Assembly: GCA_905235635.1 (NCBI GenBank)
Contig: CAJOMC010000009.1
Span: forward strand, 1 to 33,879
DNA from: an uncultured Bacilli bacterium
GTDB taxonomy: Bacteria > Bacillota_I > Bacilli_A > Izemoplasmatales > UBA1188
Direction: 5' to 3'
DNA: 33,879 bases
Position numbers and translations under genes: made by a program
Shown here: positions 23,655 to 31,253 of the stretch, piece by piece
Position numbering within the stretch: position 1 is the first letter of the stretch
Layout: every line of letters begins with the position of its first letter
The notes under the pieces: generated by a model
Told to the model about the DNA's origin: nothing
Database searches by the model: none
What the model saw: the letters and a program-made list of their open reading frames with translations, nothing else

Positions 23655-23888
23655 ATGGTAAAAAAGTTTTATAATTCTTCAAAGATAAGCCAAATATTAT
23701 GCTTGATTATTCCGATATTTAACTGGATAACCGAAATAATTGTTCGTTTTAGCGCAATGATTCACCGCCCTCATTTCGATAATATTGTGATGTTTATTTT
23801 ATCGCTACTACTAGGCCAATTTATTGGATATATTGATTTACTTGTAGTTGCAATATTAGGCGGTAAATTTATATTCATGAAAATATAG
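23655..23888 (+). CDS. Tiny membrane protein, 77 residues
   Basis: I do not recognise a specific family. A basic N-terminus (MVKKFYNSSK) is followed by a hydrophobic segment (ILCLIIPIFNWITEIIVRFSAM) and then two close helices (NIVMFILSLLLGQFIGYIDLLVVAILGG). The layout resembles small integral membrane proteins such as the YqaE/Pmp3 or T4-immunity types, but key motifs of those families are not evident. It has its own extended -10 promoter, an AGGAG site and a strong hairpin just downstream, so it is a real gene. It is divergent from the superoxide dismutase gene. Confidence 0.65.
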   Translation: MVKKFYNSSKISQILCLIIPIFNWITEIIVRFSAMIHRPHFDNIVMFILSLLLGQFIGYIDLLVVAILGGKFIFMKI

Positions 23889-23905
23889 TAATTATGAAAA
23901 TTTGT

Positions 23906-23939
23906 AAATAATGTCAAGTGAAAATACTTGACATTATTT
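23906..23939 (+). terminator. Long hairpin, probable terminator, overlapping the rpsP -35 box
   Basis: A perfect 14-bp stem (AAATAATGTCAAGT and its complement) with a 6-nt loop is followed by a T-rich tract. The 3-prime arm contains TTGACA, the -35 of the next promoter. Confidence 0.75.
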
Positions 23940-23955
23940 ATTTGTGTGATAAAAT
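23928..23955 (+). promoter_or_regulatory. rpsP-khpA promoter
   Basis: A consensus TTGACA (23928-23933), a 16-bp spacer ending in an extended TGA, and TAAAAT (23950-23955) lie 27 nt before the rpsP ATG. This is one of the strongest promoters in the window. Confidence 0.8.
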
Positions 23956-23982
23956 AACTATGGAAAAATAGGAGGAATTAAT

Positions 23983-24261
23983 ATGGTTAAATTAAGACTA
24001 CAAAGATTCGGTGCTGCAAAAAAACCTTTCTATAGAATTGTTGCTGCAGACTCACAAGCTAAAAGAGATGGACGTTTCTTAGAAATCGTTGGTACATATG
24101 ACCCAACAAACAAGAAAGAAGAATTAGAAGTTAAGGTAAACAAAGAAGCTATCCTTAAATGGTTAGAAAGAGGTGCTCAACCTACTGACACCGTAAGAAC
24201 CATTTTATCTCGTACTGGTATCTTAAAAGAATTTGCTGATTCAAAGAAAGAATCAAAGTAA
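23983..24261 (+). CDS. rpsP: 30S ribosomal protein S16
   Basis: A 92-residue S16 protein of the small ribosomal subunit. The start MVKLRLQRFGAAKKPFYRIV and the segment RDGRFLEIVGTYDP are diagnostic. AGGAGG gives a very strong ribosome binding site. khpA follows after 9 nt. The genes usually found next in Firmicutes (rimM, trmD, rplS) are absent. Confidence 0.97.
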   Translation: MVKLRLQRFGAAKKPFYRIVAADSQAKRDGRFLEIVGTYDPTNKKEELEVKVNKEAILKWLERGAQPTDTVRTILSRTGILKEFADSKKESK

Positions 24262-24270
24262 GGAGAAGAA

Positions 24271-24522
24271 GTGAACTCGAAATTTGAACAGCTACTATTA
24301 GCGCTAGTAAAACCTTTAGTTGCTAATCCAGATGATGTTTCAGTTTCTTCTTCAGTTGATATTGACGAAACAGTTTTAGTTAATGTGATAGTTAATAAAG
24401 ACGACCTTGGAAGAGTTATAGGAAAAGGTGGTAAGATTGCGAATGCAATCAGAACTATCGCATATGCGAGCGCATCTAAAGCAAATAAAAGGGTAAAGAT
24501 TGAATTTAATTCATATGAATAA
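24271..24522 (+). CDS. khpA: KH-domain RNA-binding protein KhpA
   Basis: An 83-residue single KH-domain protein with the RNA-binding loop VIGKGGKIANAIRTI (GxxG). It starts with GTG behind AAGGAGAAG. KhpA pairs with KhpB/Jag in Firmicutes to bind many RNAs and influence cell division and elongation. It directly follows rpsP, its conserved neighbour. The stop codon runs into the terminator hairpin at 24521-24545. Confidence 0.93.
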   Translation: MNSKFEQLLLALVKPLVANPDDVSVSSSVDIDETVLVNVIVNKDDLGRVIGKGGKIANAIRTIAYASASKANKRVKIEFNSYE

Positions 24523-24545
24523 AATGACTTTTTCAGTCATTTTTT
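24521..24545 (+). terminator. Terminator of rpsP-khpA
   Basis: The stem AAATGACT / AGTCATTT and a T-run begin within the khpA stop codon. Confidence 0.85.
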
Positions 24546-24566
24546 CATCTAGAAAGAGGTATGTAT

Positions 24567-25022
24567 ATGAATAAATTTATGAAAGCGGCTATTAAAGAAG
24601 CCTATAAAGGTATTAATAATTCACATGGTGGTCCGTTTGGTGCTGTCATTGTGAAAGATGGAGTAATTGTCGCAAGAGGGCATAATACCGTCCTTAAAGA
24701 TAATGATGCCACATGTCATGGTGAGATTAACGCCATAAGAAAAGCATCAAAGAAACTTAATACATTTGATTTATCAGGCACAGAAATTTATACAACTGGT
24801 GAACCTTGCCCAATGTGTCTAGGCGCAATACTTTGGGCTAATATATCTAAAGTATATTATGGATGCAACATCCTAGATACTGAGACAATAGGATTTAGAG
24901 ATAATAAGTTCTATTCTATGTCAAAAGAAGAAAAGGATAGTTTCATCACAGAGCTTGATAGAAAAGAATGTTTAAAGTTATATGAATCTTATAAAAATAT
25001 AGATTTTAAACAAAACTATTAA
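24567..25022 (+). CDS. guaD: Guanine deaminase (GuaD-like cytidine deaminase fold)
   Basis: A 151-residue zinc enzyme of the cytidine/deoxycytidylate deaminase superfamily. Zinc and catalytic motifs are CHGEINAI (proton-shuttle Glu) and EPCPMCLGAI. GGPFGAVIVKDG at the front and GFRDNKFYSM near the end match Bacillus-type guanine deaminase better than tRNA adenosine deaminase TadA. The likely reaction is guanine to xanthine. The ATG at 24567 lies 7 nt after AAAGAGG; the in-frame ATG at 24561 is too close to that site. The stop is one base from the DUF523 start, so the two are coupled. Confidence 0.85.
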   Translation: MNKFMKAAIKEAYKGINNSHGGPFGAVIVKDGVIVARGHNTVLKDNDATCHGEINAIRKASKKLNTFDLSGTEIYTTGEPCPMCLGAILWANISKVYYGCNILDTETIGFRDNKFYSMSKEEKDSFITELDRKECLKLYESYKNIDFKQNY

Positions 25023-25023
25023 T

Positions 25024-25440
25024 ATGAAAGAAAAAGTTGCGGTATCTGCTTGTCTTTTAGGAGTTAATTCAAAGTATGATGGTGGGTGTAACCTAAGAAA
25101 AGACATACTTAATGAATTAAAAGATAAGATAGTATATGTCATATGTCCTGAGGTGTTCTCTAAAATGCCTATCCCAAGAGATCCATCTGAGATTAAAGGA
25201 GATAGAGTAGTAAATATTAATGGTGTAGACGTCACATTATATTTTATTAATGGGGCGAATGCCACTTTATCTTTTCTAAGGGATAAAGGTATTAAAAAAA
25301 TATATTTAAAAGACGGTTCTCCATCCTGTGGTGTATCATACACTTATGACGGCACATTTACACATACTAAAGAAATTAAAATGGGATATACCGCAAAACT
25401 ATTAAAAGAAAAAGGCTATGAATTAATAGCCGTAAAATAA
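25024..25440 (+). CDS. DUF523 family protein
   Basis: A 138-residue protein covering the DUF523 domain. The pattern VSACLLGVNSKYDGG at the start, CPEVFSKMPIPRDPSEI in the middle and LKDGSPSCGVSYTYDGTF near residue 100 is typical. The conserved cysteines could bind a metal cluster or form a redox centre; function is unknown to me. No membrane segment is present. It is translationally coupled to guaD, one base apart, and ends before the bidirectional terminator at 25464. Confidence 0.88.
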   Translation: MKEKVAVSACLLGVNSKYDGGCNLRKDILNELKDKIVYVICPEVFSKMPIPRDPSEIKGDRVVNINGVDVTLYFINGANATLSFLRDKGIKKIYLKDGSPSCGVSYTYDGTFTHTKEIKMGYTAKLLKEKGYELIAVK

Positions 25441-25463
25441 TACTAGGATATCGCTAGATATAG

Positions 25464-25502
25464 AGAAATTAGAGGATTTATTAGTCCTCTAATTTCTTTT
25501 TC
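25464..25502. terminator. Bidirectional terminator
   Basis: A 13-bp stem AGAAATTAGAGGA and its complement with a T-rich tail lie between the convergent DUF523 and SemiSWEET genes, overlapping the last codons of the latter. Confidence 0.88.
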
Positions 25503-25783
25503 TTGTCTCTTGAAAGACTTATAATCTTAATAGAAACAATCACAAGGTAAAAAGATGATTGTATAGTGTTACATACTACCATAGAAATGCTTTTCGCTAT
25601 TATTCCATATGTGAGCCATAAAAGACTACCCGACAAAATAAGAATAAGCATTAATAAAGATACGCCACTTACATTCTTTTCTTTGATTGATTTAATTAAT
25701 TGTGGAAGGGCACTAGCCGCAAGGCAAATACCTGCCACAAAACCTATTATTTCTATTGGATTAAAATTTACTGCCAAAAACAT
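25481..25783 (-). CDS. SemiSWEET family sugar transporter
   Basis: A SemiSWEET protein of about 100 residues: three helices that dimerise to form a sugar pore. The PQ motif is in ALPQLIKSIKEKNVSGVSLLM and the following SGSLLWLTYGI is typical. The frame is open to 25813, but TATAAT (minus, 25805-25810) lies within that extension, so the start is at 25798 or, preferably, 25783 (MFLAVNFNPIEIIG). The 25798 choice would make the mRNA leaderless. It is divergent from the CCA-adding enzyme gene and ends in a shared terminator. Confidence 0.82.
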   Translation of the reverse strand: MFLAVNFNPIEIIGFVAGICLAASALPQLIKSIKEKNVSGVSLLMLILILSGSLLWLTYGIIAKSISMVVCNTIQSSFYLVIVSIKIISLSRDKKKKLED

Positions 25784-25840
25784 ACAATATTTACTCATAT
25801 TTCTATTATACACAAATTTATTATTAATATCATTAAAGAA

Positions 25841-25849
25841 TGATATAAT
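25841..25849 (+). promoter_or_regulatory. Extended -10 promoter of cca
   Basis: TGATATAAT (an extended -10) ends 7 bp before the ATG at 25857, so transcripts would begin at or next to that codon. Confidence 0.55.
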
Positions 25850-25856
25850 AAAATGG

Positions 25857-27044
25857 ATGAAAGAAAAGACAATGTTTGAATCCGCAAAGGAAGTTTTAAA
25901 GATATTTAGTGATAATGGTTTTGAAGCTTATATGGTAGGTGGTTTCGTAAGAGACTACCTTTTAAGACTTCCATCGCACGATATAGATATAACCACAAAC
26001 GCCATGCCTGAAATAGTCAAAGGTATGTTTAAAGATAACTATAATTTATCTAATAAATTTAAGACAGTTACTATTAGATACAATGGTTATGAATTCGAGG
26101 TAACCACATATAGATATGATAAATCATATGCTGACCATCGTCACCCAAAGACAGTAGTCGCATCCAAATTATCTGATGATATTAAAAGACGCGATTTCAC
26201 AATTAATTCTTTATGTATGGATAAAGATGAGAATATCATCGATCTTGTGGATGGCAAAAAAGATATCGAACTAAGAGTTGTAAGAGCGGTTGGAGATCCG
26301 AATAAGAGATTTAATGAAGACGCTTTAAGAATGATGAGAGCATTTAGGTTTGCCGCAAGGCTCAACTTTACCATTGAAGATAAAACATATAAAGCCATAA
26401 AGCTTAATTCTCATCTAATGTCATTCCTTTCTAAGGAAAGAATTAGAAGTGAACTTGATGGTATACTAGATGCTGAATATTTAAAAGACCTAATTATTCC
26501 TATGCTTAAATCTCATATATTTAGGTTATATAAGGATGTAGAACTAGCATTTAAAACACTATATGAAAACTATAAAAAATTAGATACGTTCCGCTTTATT
26601 GTTTTAGCGTCTATGTTAAAAGGTTCTGTGACAAACGAAATTCTACTTTCCAAGAAAGAAATAGATGGTGTTAAGAAAACTATAAAGTTTGCGGAATTAA
26701 TTAAGACAAGGCAACTAAGCCCTGTGGCCATATTTGAAGAAAATCCTAAATATGTTTATGATGCATATGATGTGCTTGAAGTATTAGATATAACTCCTTA
26801 TAAAAGGAGTGATATTGATGAAATAGTTAATTCACTAAAATATAAAACTAGAAAAGAAATTGATATAGATGGAAATGACATTATGGCTTTAATACCTAAA
26901 TCACCTAAGGATATTGGCAAATACCTAGACTGTGCCTATACAGAAGTAATTATGGAACGTATTCCAAATAAAAAAGAAGTAATTATGGAATATGTTAAAG
27001 AACTATATAAAACAAACCTTGAAAATGATAAAAAGGACGAATAA
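25857..27044 (+). CDS. cca: CCA tRNA nucleotidyltransferase (poly(A) polymerase family)
   Basis: A 395-residue class II nucleotidyltransferase that adds or repairs the CCA end of tRNAs. The catalytic motif is YMVGGFVRDYLLRLPSHDIDITT (the DxD pair), and RRDFTINSL and RFNEDALRMMRAFRFAARL are the other head and neck motifs. The frame is open upstream to 25566, but that is antisense to the SemiSWEET gene and is rejected. ATG 25857 would be leaderless; ATG 25872 would have a short leader. It is needed here because three of the four tRNAs and the tmRNA lack an encoded CCA. Pullulanase follows after 5 nt. Confidence 0.92.
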   Translation: MKEKTMFESAKEVLKIFSDNGFEAYMVGGFVRDYLLRLPSHDIDITTNAMPEIVKGMFKDNYNLSNKFKTVTIRYNGYEFEVTTYRYDKSYADHRHPKTVVASKLSDDIKRRDFTINSLCMDKDENIIDLVDGKKDIELRVVRAVGDPNKRFNEDALRMMRAFRFAARLNFTIEDKTYKAIKLNSHLMSFLSKERIRSELDGILDAEYLKDLIIPMLKSHIFRLYKDVELAFKTLYENYKKLDTFRFIVLASMLKGSVTNEILLSKKEIDGVKKTIKFAELIKTRQLSPVAIFEENPKYVYDAYDVLEVLDITPYKRSDIDEIVNSLKYKTRKEIDIDGNDIMALIPKSPKDIGKYLDCAYTEVIMERIPNKKEVIMEYVKELYKTNLENDKKDE

Positions 27045-27049
27045 AAGTA

Positions 27050-29104
27050 ATGCCCAATAAATTCTATGCTTATCTCGACTCATTTGAAGAGATAACGTTA
27101 ATTATCCCTTCAAATTTATATAATCCAGATGATACATATAAACTAGTAGGTAATGATGAAATCATTGACCTAGATATTAAAGAATATACACAACTTGGAG
27201 AGAACGAGAAACTTGTCCTTTATTTTGATGCATATATCCGTCTTGAACTTGTATATAAGGTTGTCACATCATCTAATCTTGAGACAGAACTATTTACTGG
27301 AAAAATAATTAGAAGTACTTTATTTGATTCTATTTACTATTACTATAAAAATGATTTAGGCGTATATTACACCAAAGAATCTACTAAATTTAAAGTATGG
27401 AGTCCAATCGCTAAAACCATCACTTTAGAACTAGTAGATAAAAAAGGAAAAGTTACATATCAAAATATGGTGTATAAAAATAGAGGTCTTTGGCGTCATG
27501 AAGAATTTGGTGATATAGAGGGATATAAATATAGATATATTGTATCTAATAATGGTAAAAAGAAGATATGCCTTGACCCATACGCAAAATCATCAAGTGC
27601 GAATAGTGAATATAACTATGTGATAGATGAATCCAAACTATATAAGATGAAGTATGAATCAAATAGGCCAAATCCCCTAAAATCAGTTATCTATGAAACA
27701 TCTTTTAGAGATTTTTCTATCAATATAGGGGATGGAGATTATTCATCATTTATAAAGAAGGGGCTTAAATCTAACTCTAAAAATCCTATTGGTTTTGATT
27801 ATTTAAAGAGTCTTGGGGTAACCCACGTTCAACTACTCCCATTCTTTTCGTTTGGTGGAGTAGATGAGCTAAAGAAGGATGATAGGTATAACTGGGGCTA
27901 TAACCCAGTTGAATATAATGTCCCATCTGGATATTATTCTCTTGATCCAAACGACCCATACGCTCGTCTAAATGAGTTAAGAAAGACTATTGATGAAATC
28001 CATAAAGCTGGTTTAAATGTGGTAATGGATGTGGTATATAACCATGTTTATGACCCATCCACATTCCCGTTTGAAACTTTATGTCCAGGTTATGCTTACC
28101 AATACACTAGAGAAGGCATGCTCACAAACTCAAGTGGATGTAATAATGACATCAATTCATCTATGAGAATGGTTAGAAAGTTTATAGTGGACTCTATCCT
28201 TTATTGGCATAAGAACTTTAATATAGATGGATTTAGAGTAGACTTAATGGGTTTAATTGACCTTGATACTATAAACACTATTGCGATGGACCTCGAAAGT
28301 ATTGACCCTAATATTCTTTTATACGGTGAAGGGTGGAAGATGGTTTATAGTAATGCAGCTGATTCACTCGCCCATATGTTTAATAAAGCCGTGCTTAATA
28401 ATGTAGGTTTCTTTAATGATAGATTTAGAGAAACAATTAAAGGATATGTATCTCTCACAAACCTTGATACTGATACAGTAAGAATAGTACTACTTGGTTC
28501 TATAAAGGATAAATTCCTCTTTAAGTATGCTCACCAATCTATTAACTATGTAGAATGTCATGATGACATGACACTATTTGATTCAATAAGAAGAATGAAT
28601 CCAAGATTAACTGATAAAGAGGCAAGAAAAAGAAGCCTTCTTGCGACCACAATGACAATTCTTTCTTGTGGTATTCCATTTATTCATTCAGGCCAAGAAA
28701 TGTATGCGACAAAGAACTTTATCTCTAATTCATATATGTCAGGTGATAAAGTTAATTCTATTAAATGGAATGACGTGGATAAATACTATAGTGATATAGA
28801 ATTTATAAGGAAGGTAATAAATCTTAGAAAAGAAAGAGATGAATTCCTACTTGATACTAAAACCGATATGAAATATTTAGTATTCACAGAAGCAACACCT
28901 CTTGATTCAATTAAGATATCATATGAGATAAATGATCATATGAAAATAATCTTTAAAACTAAAGAAGATGAAGAAACAATTGAATCCTTAGATAACCATG
29001 AAGTTATCTTATCTAATTTAGACTATAAATTAGAAGAGTCTAAGTTATCTATTAAGGGCATTGGCACAATTGTGTTAAAGGAGAAATTAAGTAATGAAAA
29101 TTAA
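27050..29104 (+). CDS. pulA: Type I pullulanase (GH13)
   Basis: A 684-residue debranching enzyme that cuts alpha-1,6 links in pullulan, glycogen or limit dextrins. After an N-terminal domain and a CBM48-like module (FKVWSPIAKTITLELV) comes the GH13 barrel with the pullulanase signature YNWGYNPVEYNVPSGYYS. Catalytic residues are visible in FNIDGFRVDLMG (nucleophile Asp), LLYGEGWKM (acid/base Glu) and NYVECHDDMTLFD (stabiliser Asp). There is no signal peptide, so it acts inside the cell on stored or imported glucans. It lies 5 nt after cca and overlaps yhaM by 11 bases, an unexpected mixture of RNA and carbohydrate genes in one transcript. Confidence 0.93.
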   Translation: MPNKFYAYLDSFEEITLIIPSNLYNPDDTYKLVGNDEIIDLDIKEYTQLGENEKLVLYFDAYIRLELVYKVVTSSNLETELFTGKIIRSTLFDSIYYYYKNDLGVYYTKESTKFKVWSPIAKTITLELVDKKGKVTYQNMVYKNRGLWRHEEFGDIEGYKYRYIVSNNGKKKICLDPYAKSSSANSEYNYVIDESKLYKMKYESNRPNPLKSVIYETSFRDFSINIGDGDYSSFIKKGLKSNSKNPIGFDYLKSLGVTHVQLLPFFSFGGVDELKKDDRYNWGYNPVEYNVPSGYYSLDPNDPYARLNELRKTIDEIHKAGLNVVMDVVYNHVYDPSTFPFETLCPGYAYQYTREGMLTNSSGCNNDINSSMRMVRKFIVDSILYWHKNFNIDGFRVDLMGLIDLDTINTIAMDLESIDPNILLYGEGWKMVYSNAADSLAHMFNKAVLNNVGFFNDRFRETIKGYVSLTNLDTDTVRIVLLGSIKDKFLFKYAHQSINYVECHDDMTLFDSIRRMNPRLTDKEARKRSLLATTMTILSCGIPFIHSGQEMYATKNFISNSYMSGDKVNSIKWNDVDKYYSDIEFIRKVINLRKERDEFLLDTKTDMKYLVFTEATPLDSIKISYEINDHMKIIFKTKEDEETIESLDNHEVILSNLDYKLEESKLSIKGIGTIVLKEKLSNEN

Positions 29105-30011
29105 TGAAGAAAAAGAGATATTCGCTAAGCTTATGAAAATAAATGATTCAACATATGATAGTGTTTCAATTGAAATTAAAACACTAGAACTTGAATCATT
29201 TATAGTCCGTATTTCAAGAGATATCCCTATTGAAATAGGTGAATCATATCTATTTAAAATAGTTGGAGAAGTATTTAAAGAAAAGGTTGTACCTTTTGTG
29301 AAAGCGGTAACTCCACTTTCAGAAACTAATCTCTCATCAAGCGAAAAACTAGATATATTTGAAAAACTAAATGATGGAGTTAGATTAAATGCAACTGAAT
29401 TCTTAAAAGAGATAGAAGATATCTTAAATAATACCGAAAATGAGATAATAAAGAATATTGGTGTTTCTATTTTTAATGAATATAAAGATGATTTTGTGGT
29501 TTCACATGCAGCCACGAAATACCACCATGCCTATAAACATGGTCTTTTATTTCATACACACACAATGCTTAAGCTCGCAAAAGCTGTATCAGAAACATAT
29601 AAACATATAAATACCGATTTAGTATATGTATCAATAATTCTTCATGATCTCATGAAGGTTAAAGAAATAAACTATCAATCAAATGAATATACTGTGGAAG
29701 GTAAATTAATAGGCCATATTAGTCTATGTGTAGGTGAAATAGATAAATGGGCTTTAAAACTTGGGTACGAAAATACTGAAGAAGTAACACTTCTAAAACA
29801 TATTATAATCTCAAGTCATGGTGAAGCTGAGTTTGGTTCACCAAAGCGCCCACTTATAATAGAAGCGTTAGTAGTTCATTTAATTGATACAATGGATGCG
29901 AAAATAGAACCTATTGTAGAATCACTCTCAAGAGCAAAAGAAGGAACATACACAGAACAAAGTTATGTAAATGATAGAGATAGGTTTTATAAGCATCATC
30001 TCTCAAAATAG
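29094..30011 (+). CDS. yhaM: 3'-5' exoribonuclease YhaM
   Basis: A 305-residue protein with an N-terminal OB-fold domain (to about residue 85) and a C-terminal HD domain. The HD motif residues are in HHAYKHGLLFHTHTMLKLA, SIILHDLMKVKEI and HIIISSHGEAEFGSP, and IDTMDAK follows. YhaM is a manganese-dependent 3'-5' exoribonuclease in Firmicutes. The start overlaps the pullulanase end by 11 bases, so it is translationally coupled. SecG follows after 64 bp. Confidence 0.92.
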   Translation: MKINEEKEIFAKLMKINDSTYDSVSIEIKTLELESFIVRISRDIPIEIGESYLFKIVGEVFKEKVVPFVKAVTPLSETNLSSSEKLDIFEKLNDGVRLNATEFLKEIEDILNNTENEIIKNIGVSIFNEYKDDFVVSHAATKYHHAYKHGLLFHTHTMLKLAKAVSETYKHINTDLVYVSIILHDLMKVKEINYQSNEYTVEGKLIGHISLCVGEIDKWALKLGYENTEEVTLLKHIIISSHGEAEFGSPKRPLIIEALVVHLIDTMDAKIEPIVESLSRAKEGTYTEQSYVNDRDRFYKHHLSK

Positions 30012-30075
30012 AATCTTGTATAAATTTATTTTTATGATAAAATAAATAGAGCAATAGAGATTAGGAGGTGCTTAT

Positions 30076-30306
30076 ATGGCATTTACTTGGAAAGAAATTT
30101 TATTGTTTATAGCGTCTATATTAATGATTGTTATGGTGCTAATAACTGACTCAAAAGAAGATTCATCAACCGCTTTCTCTGGTAAAAAGAGCGAATTATT
30201 CGCAAACCAAAGAGTAAGAGGCTTCGATCTTGTGATGACTTGGTTAAGTCTTGGAATCGCAGTCTTATATCTTGTATTTGCAGTTCTTGCGGTAGCACTT
30301 GATTAA
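30076..30306 (+). CDS. secG: Preprotein translocase subunit SecG
   Basis: A 76-residue SecG with two membrane helices (ILLFIASILMIVMVLIT and SLGIAVLYLVFAVLAVAL). Between them lies the typical loop, TAFSGKKSELFANQRVRGFDL. It forms part of the SecYEG channel. TAGGAGGTG is a strong ribosome binding site. A terminator follows at once, before smpB. In most Firmicutes rnr lies between secG and smpB; here there is no such gene. Confidence 0.93.
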   Translation: MAFTWKEILLFIASILMIVMVLITDSKEDSSTAFSGKKSELFANQRVRGFDLVMTWLSLGIAVLYLVFAVLAVALD

Positions 30307-30313
30307 TAATAAT

Positions 30314-30341
30314 AAATGACGCTAAAAAAGCGTCATTTTTT
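30314..30341 (+). terminator. Terminator after secG
   Basis: The stem AAATGACGC / GCGTCATTT and a T-run lie 7 bp after the secG stop and just before smpB. Confidence 0.88.
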
Positions 30342-30354
30342 ATAGGTTTTGAAG

Positions 30355-30792
30355 ATGGGAATTAAGATTATAGCCACAAACAAAAAAGCACATCATGAAT
30401 ATTTTATTTTAGAATCGCTTGAAGCTGGGATTGCGCTTACTGGTACTGAGATCAAATCTATTAGACTTGGCAAAGTTAATATGAATGATTCATATGCCCA
30501 GATTAAAAAGGGCGAACTCTATTTAATTAACTGTCATATATCAAAATATGATAAAGGTAATTTAAATAATCATGATGAATTAAGAGATAGAAAACTCCTC
30601 TTACATAAAAAAGAGATTAGAAAATGGGCTAATAAGTTAAAACTGGAACAGCATTTAACAATAATCCCTCTTAGATTTTATTTAAAGGATGGCTTATGTA
30701 AAGTTGAAGTTGCACTCGCTAAGGGTAAAAAACTTTATGATAAGAGAGAAACTCTTAAAGAACGAGATATTGAGAGAAGTTTGCGTAAATAG
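30355..30792 (+). CDS. smpB: SsrA-binding protein SmpB
   Basis: A 145-residue SmpB that carries tmRNA to stalled ribosomes. Diagnostic parts are NKKAHHEYFILESLEAGIALTGTEIKSIR, ISKYDKGNLNNHDELRDRKLLLHK and the tail VALAKGKKLYDKRETLKERD. The ATG at 30355 is chosen over an in-frame TTG at 30349 because the AGG of TATAGG gives proper spacing. No promoter is obvious between the secG terminator and the start, so some read-through is likely. The ssrA gene starts 9 nt after the stop. Confidence 0.95.
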   Translation: MGIKIIATNKKAHHEYFILESLEAGIALTGTEIKSIRLGKVNMNDSYAQIKKGELYLINCHISKYDKGNLNNHDELRDRKLLLHKKEIRKWANKLKLEQHLTIIPLRFYLKDGLCKVEVALAKGKKLYDKRETLKERDIERSLRK

Positions 30793-30801
30793 TTTATATA
30801 T

Positions 30802-31143
30802 GGGGTCGTTTAGGTTTCGACAGGGTAATCTAAGGTTTATAAGCATGCACTAGGGATAGTATAAATCCATTAAAATAAACGCAAACAATAATAATGTAGC
30901 TACAAGCTACGCATTCGCTTAATCTTTTAAGCAAAATATCCATTTATTCTTTACTTGTGAGAATATTTAGGGTTCAGATAAGCAAGTTATATAGTAGATG
31001 ATGTGAATAATTTACTATGAATCCCATTCACACAATTTGAACTAATGTGTTTAGGCATTATTCATCTTATTATCCTAAACTAAGCATGTAGAAAGTACTC
31101 AGATAAGTTATTTTGGACCGGAGTTCGAGTCTCCGCGGCTCCA
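30802..31143 (+). ncRNA. ssrA: tmRNA (SsrA)
   Basis: The 5' end GGGGTCGTTTAGGTTTCGACAGGG and the 3' end GGACCGGAGTTCGAGTCTCCGCGGCTCC pair as a tRNA-like acceptor (GGGGTCG with CGGCTCC). The tag reading frame begins with the resume codon GCA at 30881 and runs to the TAA at 30920-30922, giving ANNNNVATSYAFA. The discriminator A is followed by CCC rather than CCA, so the end must be trimmed and completed by the CCA-adding enzyme. It directly follows smpB and ends in a terminator at 31159-31196. Confidence 0.97.
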
Positions 31144-31158
31144 CCCGTAAGATAATAC

Positions 31159-31196
31159 AAACCATGATAGTTCTTGCTGTCACGGTTTTTCTTTTA
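31159..31196 (+). terminator. Terminator of ssrA
   Basis: AAACCATGATAG pairs with CTGTCACGGTTT (two G-U pairs) across a 6-nt loop, followed by a broken T-run. A similar hairpin lies after the AbiE locus at 32887-32923. Confidence 0.8.
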
Positions 31197-31214
31197 TAGA
31201 TTAGCATGCAAATA
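31186..31214 (+). repeat. Left copy of direct repeat flanking AbiE
   Basis: The 29-bp segment starting TTTTTCTTTTATA matches 32914-32942 at 25 of 29 positions. The copies bracket the AbiE genes. Confidence 0.5.
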
Positions 31215-31252
31215 TTGACTTTCGTGCTTATTTCATATACAATATAAGCACG
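31215..31252 (+). promoter_or_regulatory. abiE promoter and operator
   Basis: TTGACT (31215-31220), 17 bp and TACAAT (31238-31243) form a good promoter. An inverted repeat (CGTGCTTAT at 31223-31231, ATAAGCACG at 31244-31252) flanks the -10. AbiEi antitoxins are known to repress their own operon through inverted repeats, so this is the likely operator. Confidence 0.75.
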
Positions 31253-31253
31253 A

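Noticed and set aside
25566-25856. N-terminal extension of the CCA-adding enzyme
   Set aside because: It is antisense to the SemiSWEET gene and upstream of the extended -10 promoter.
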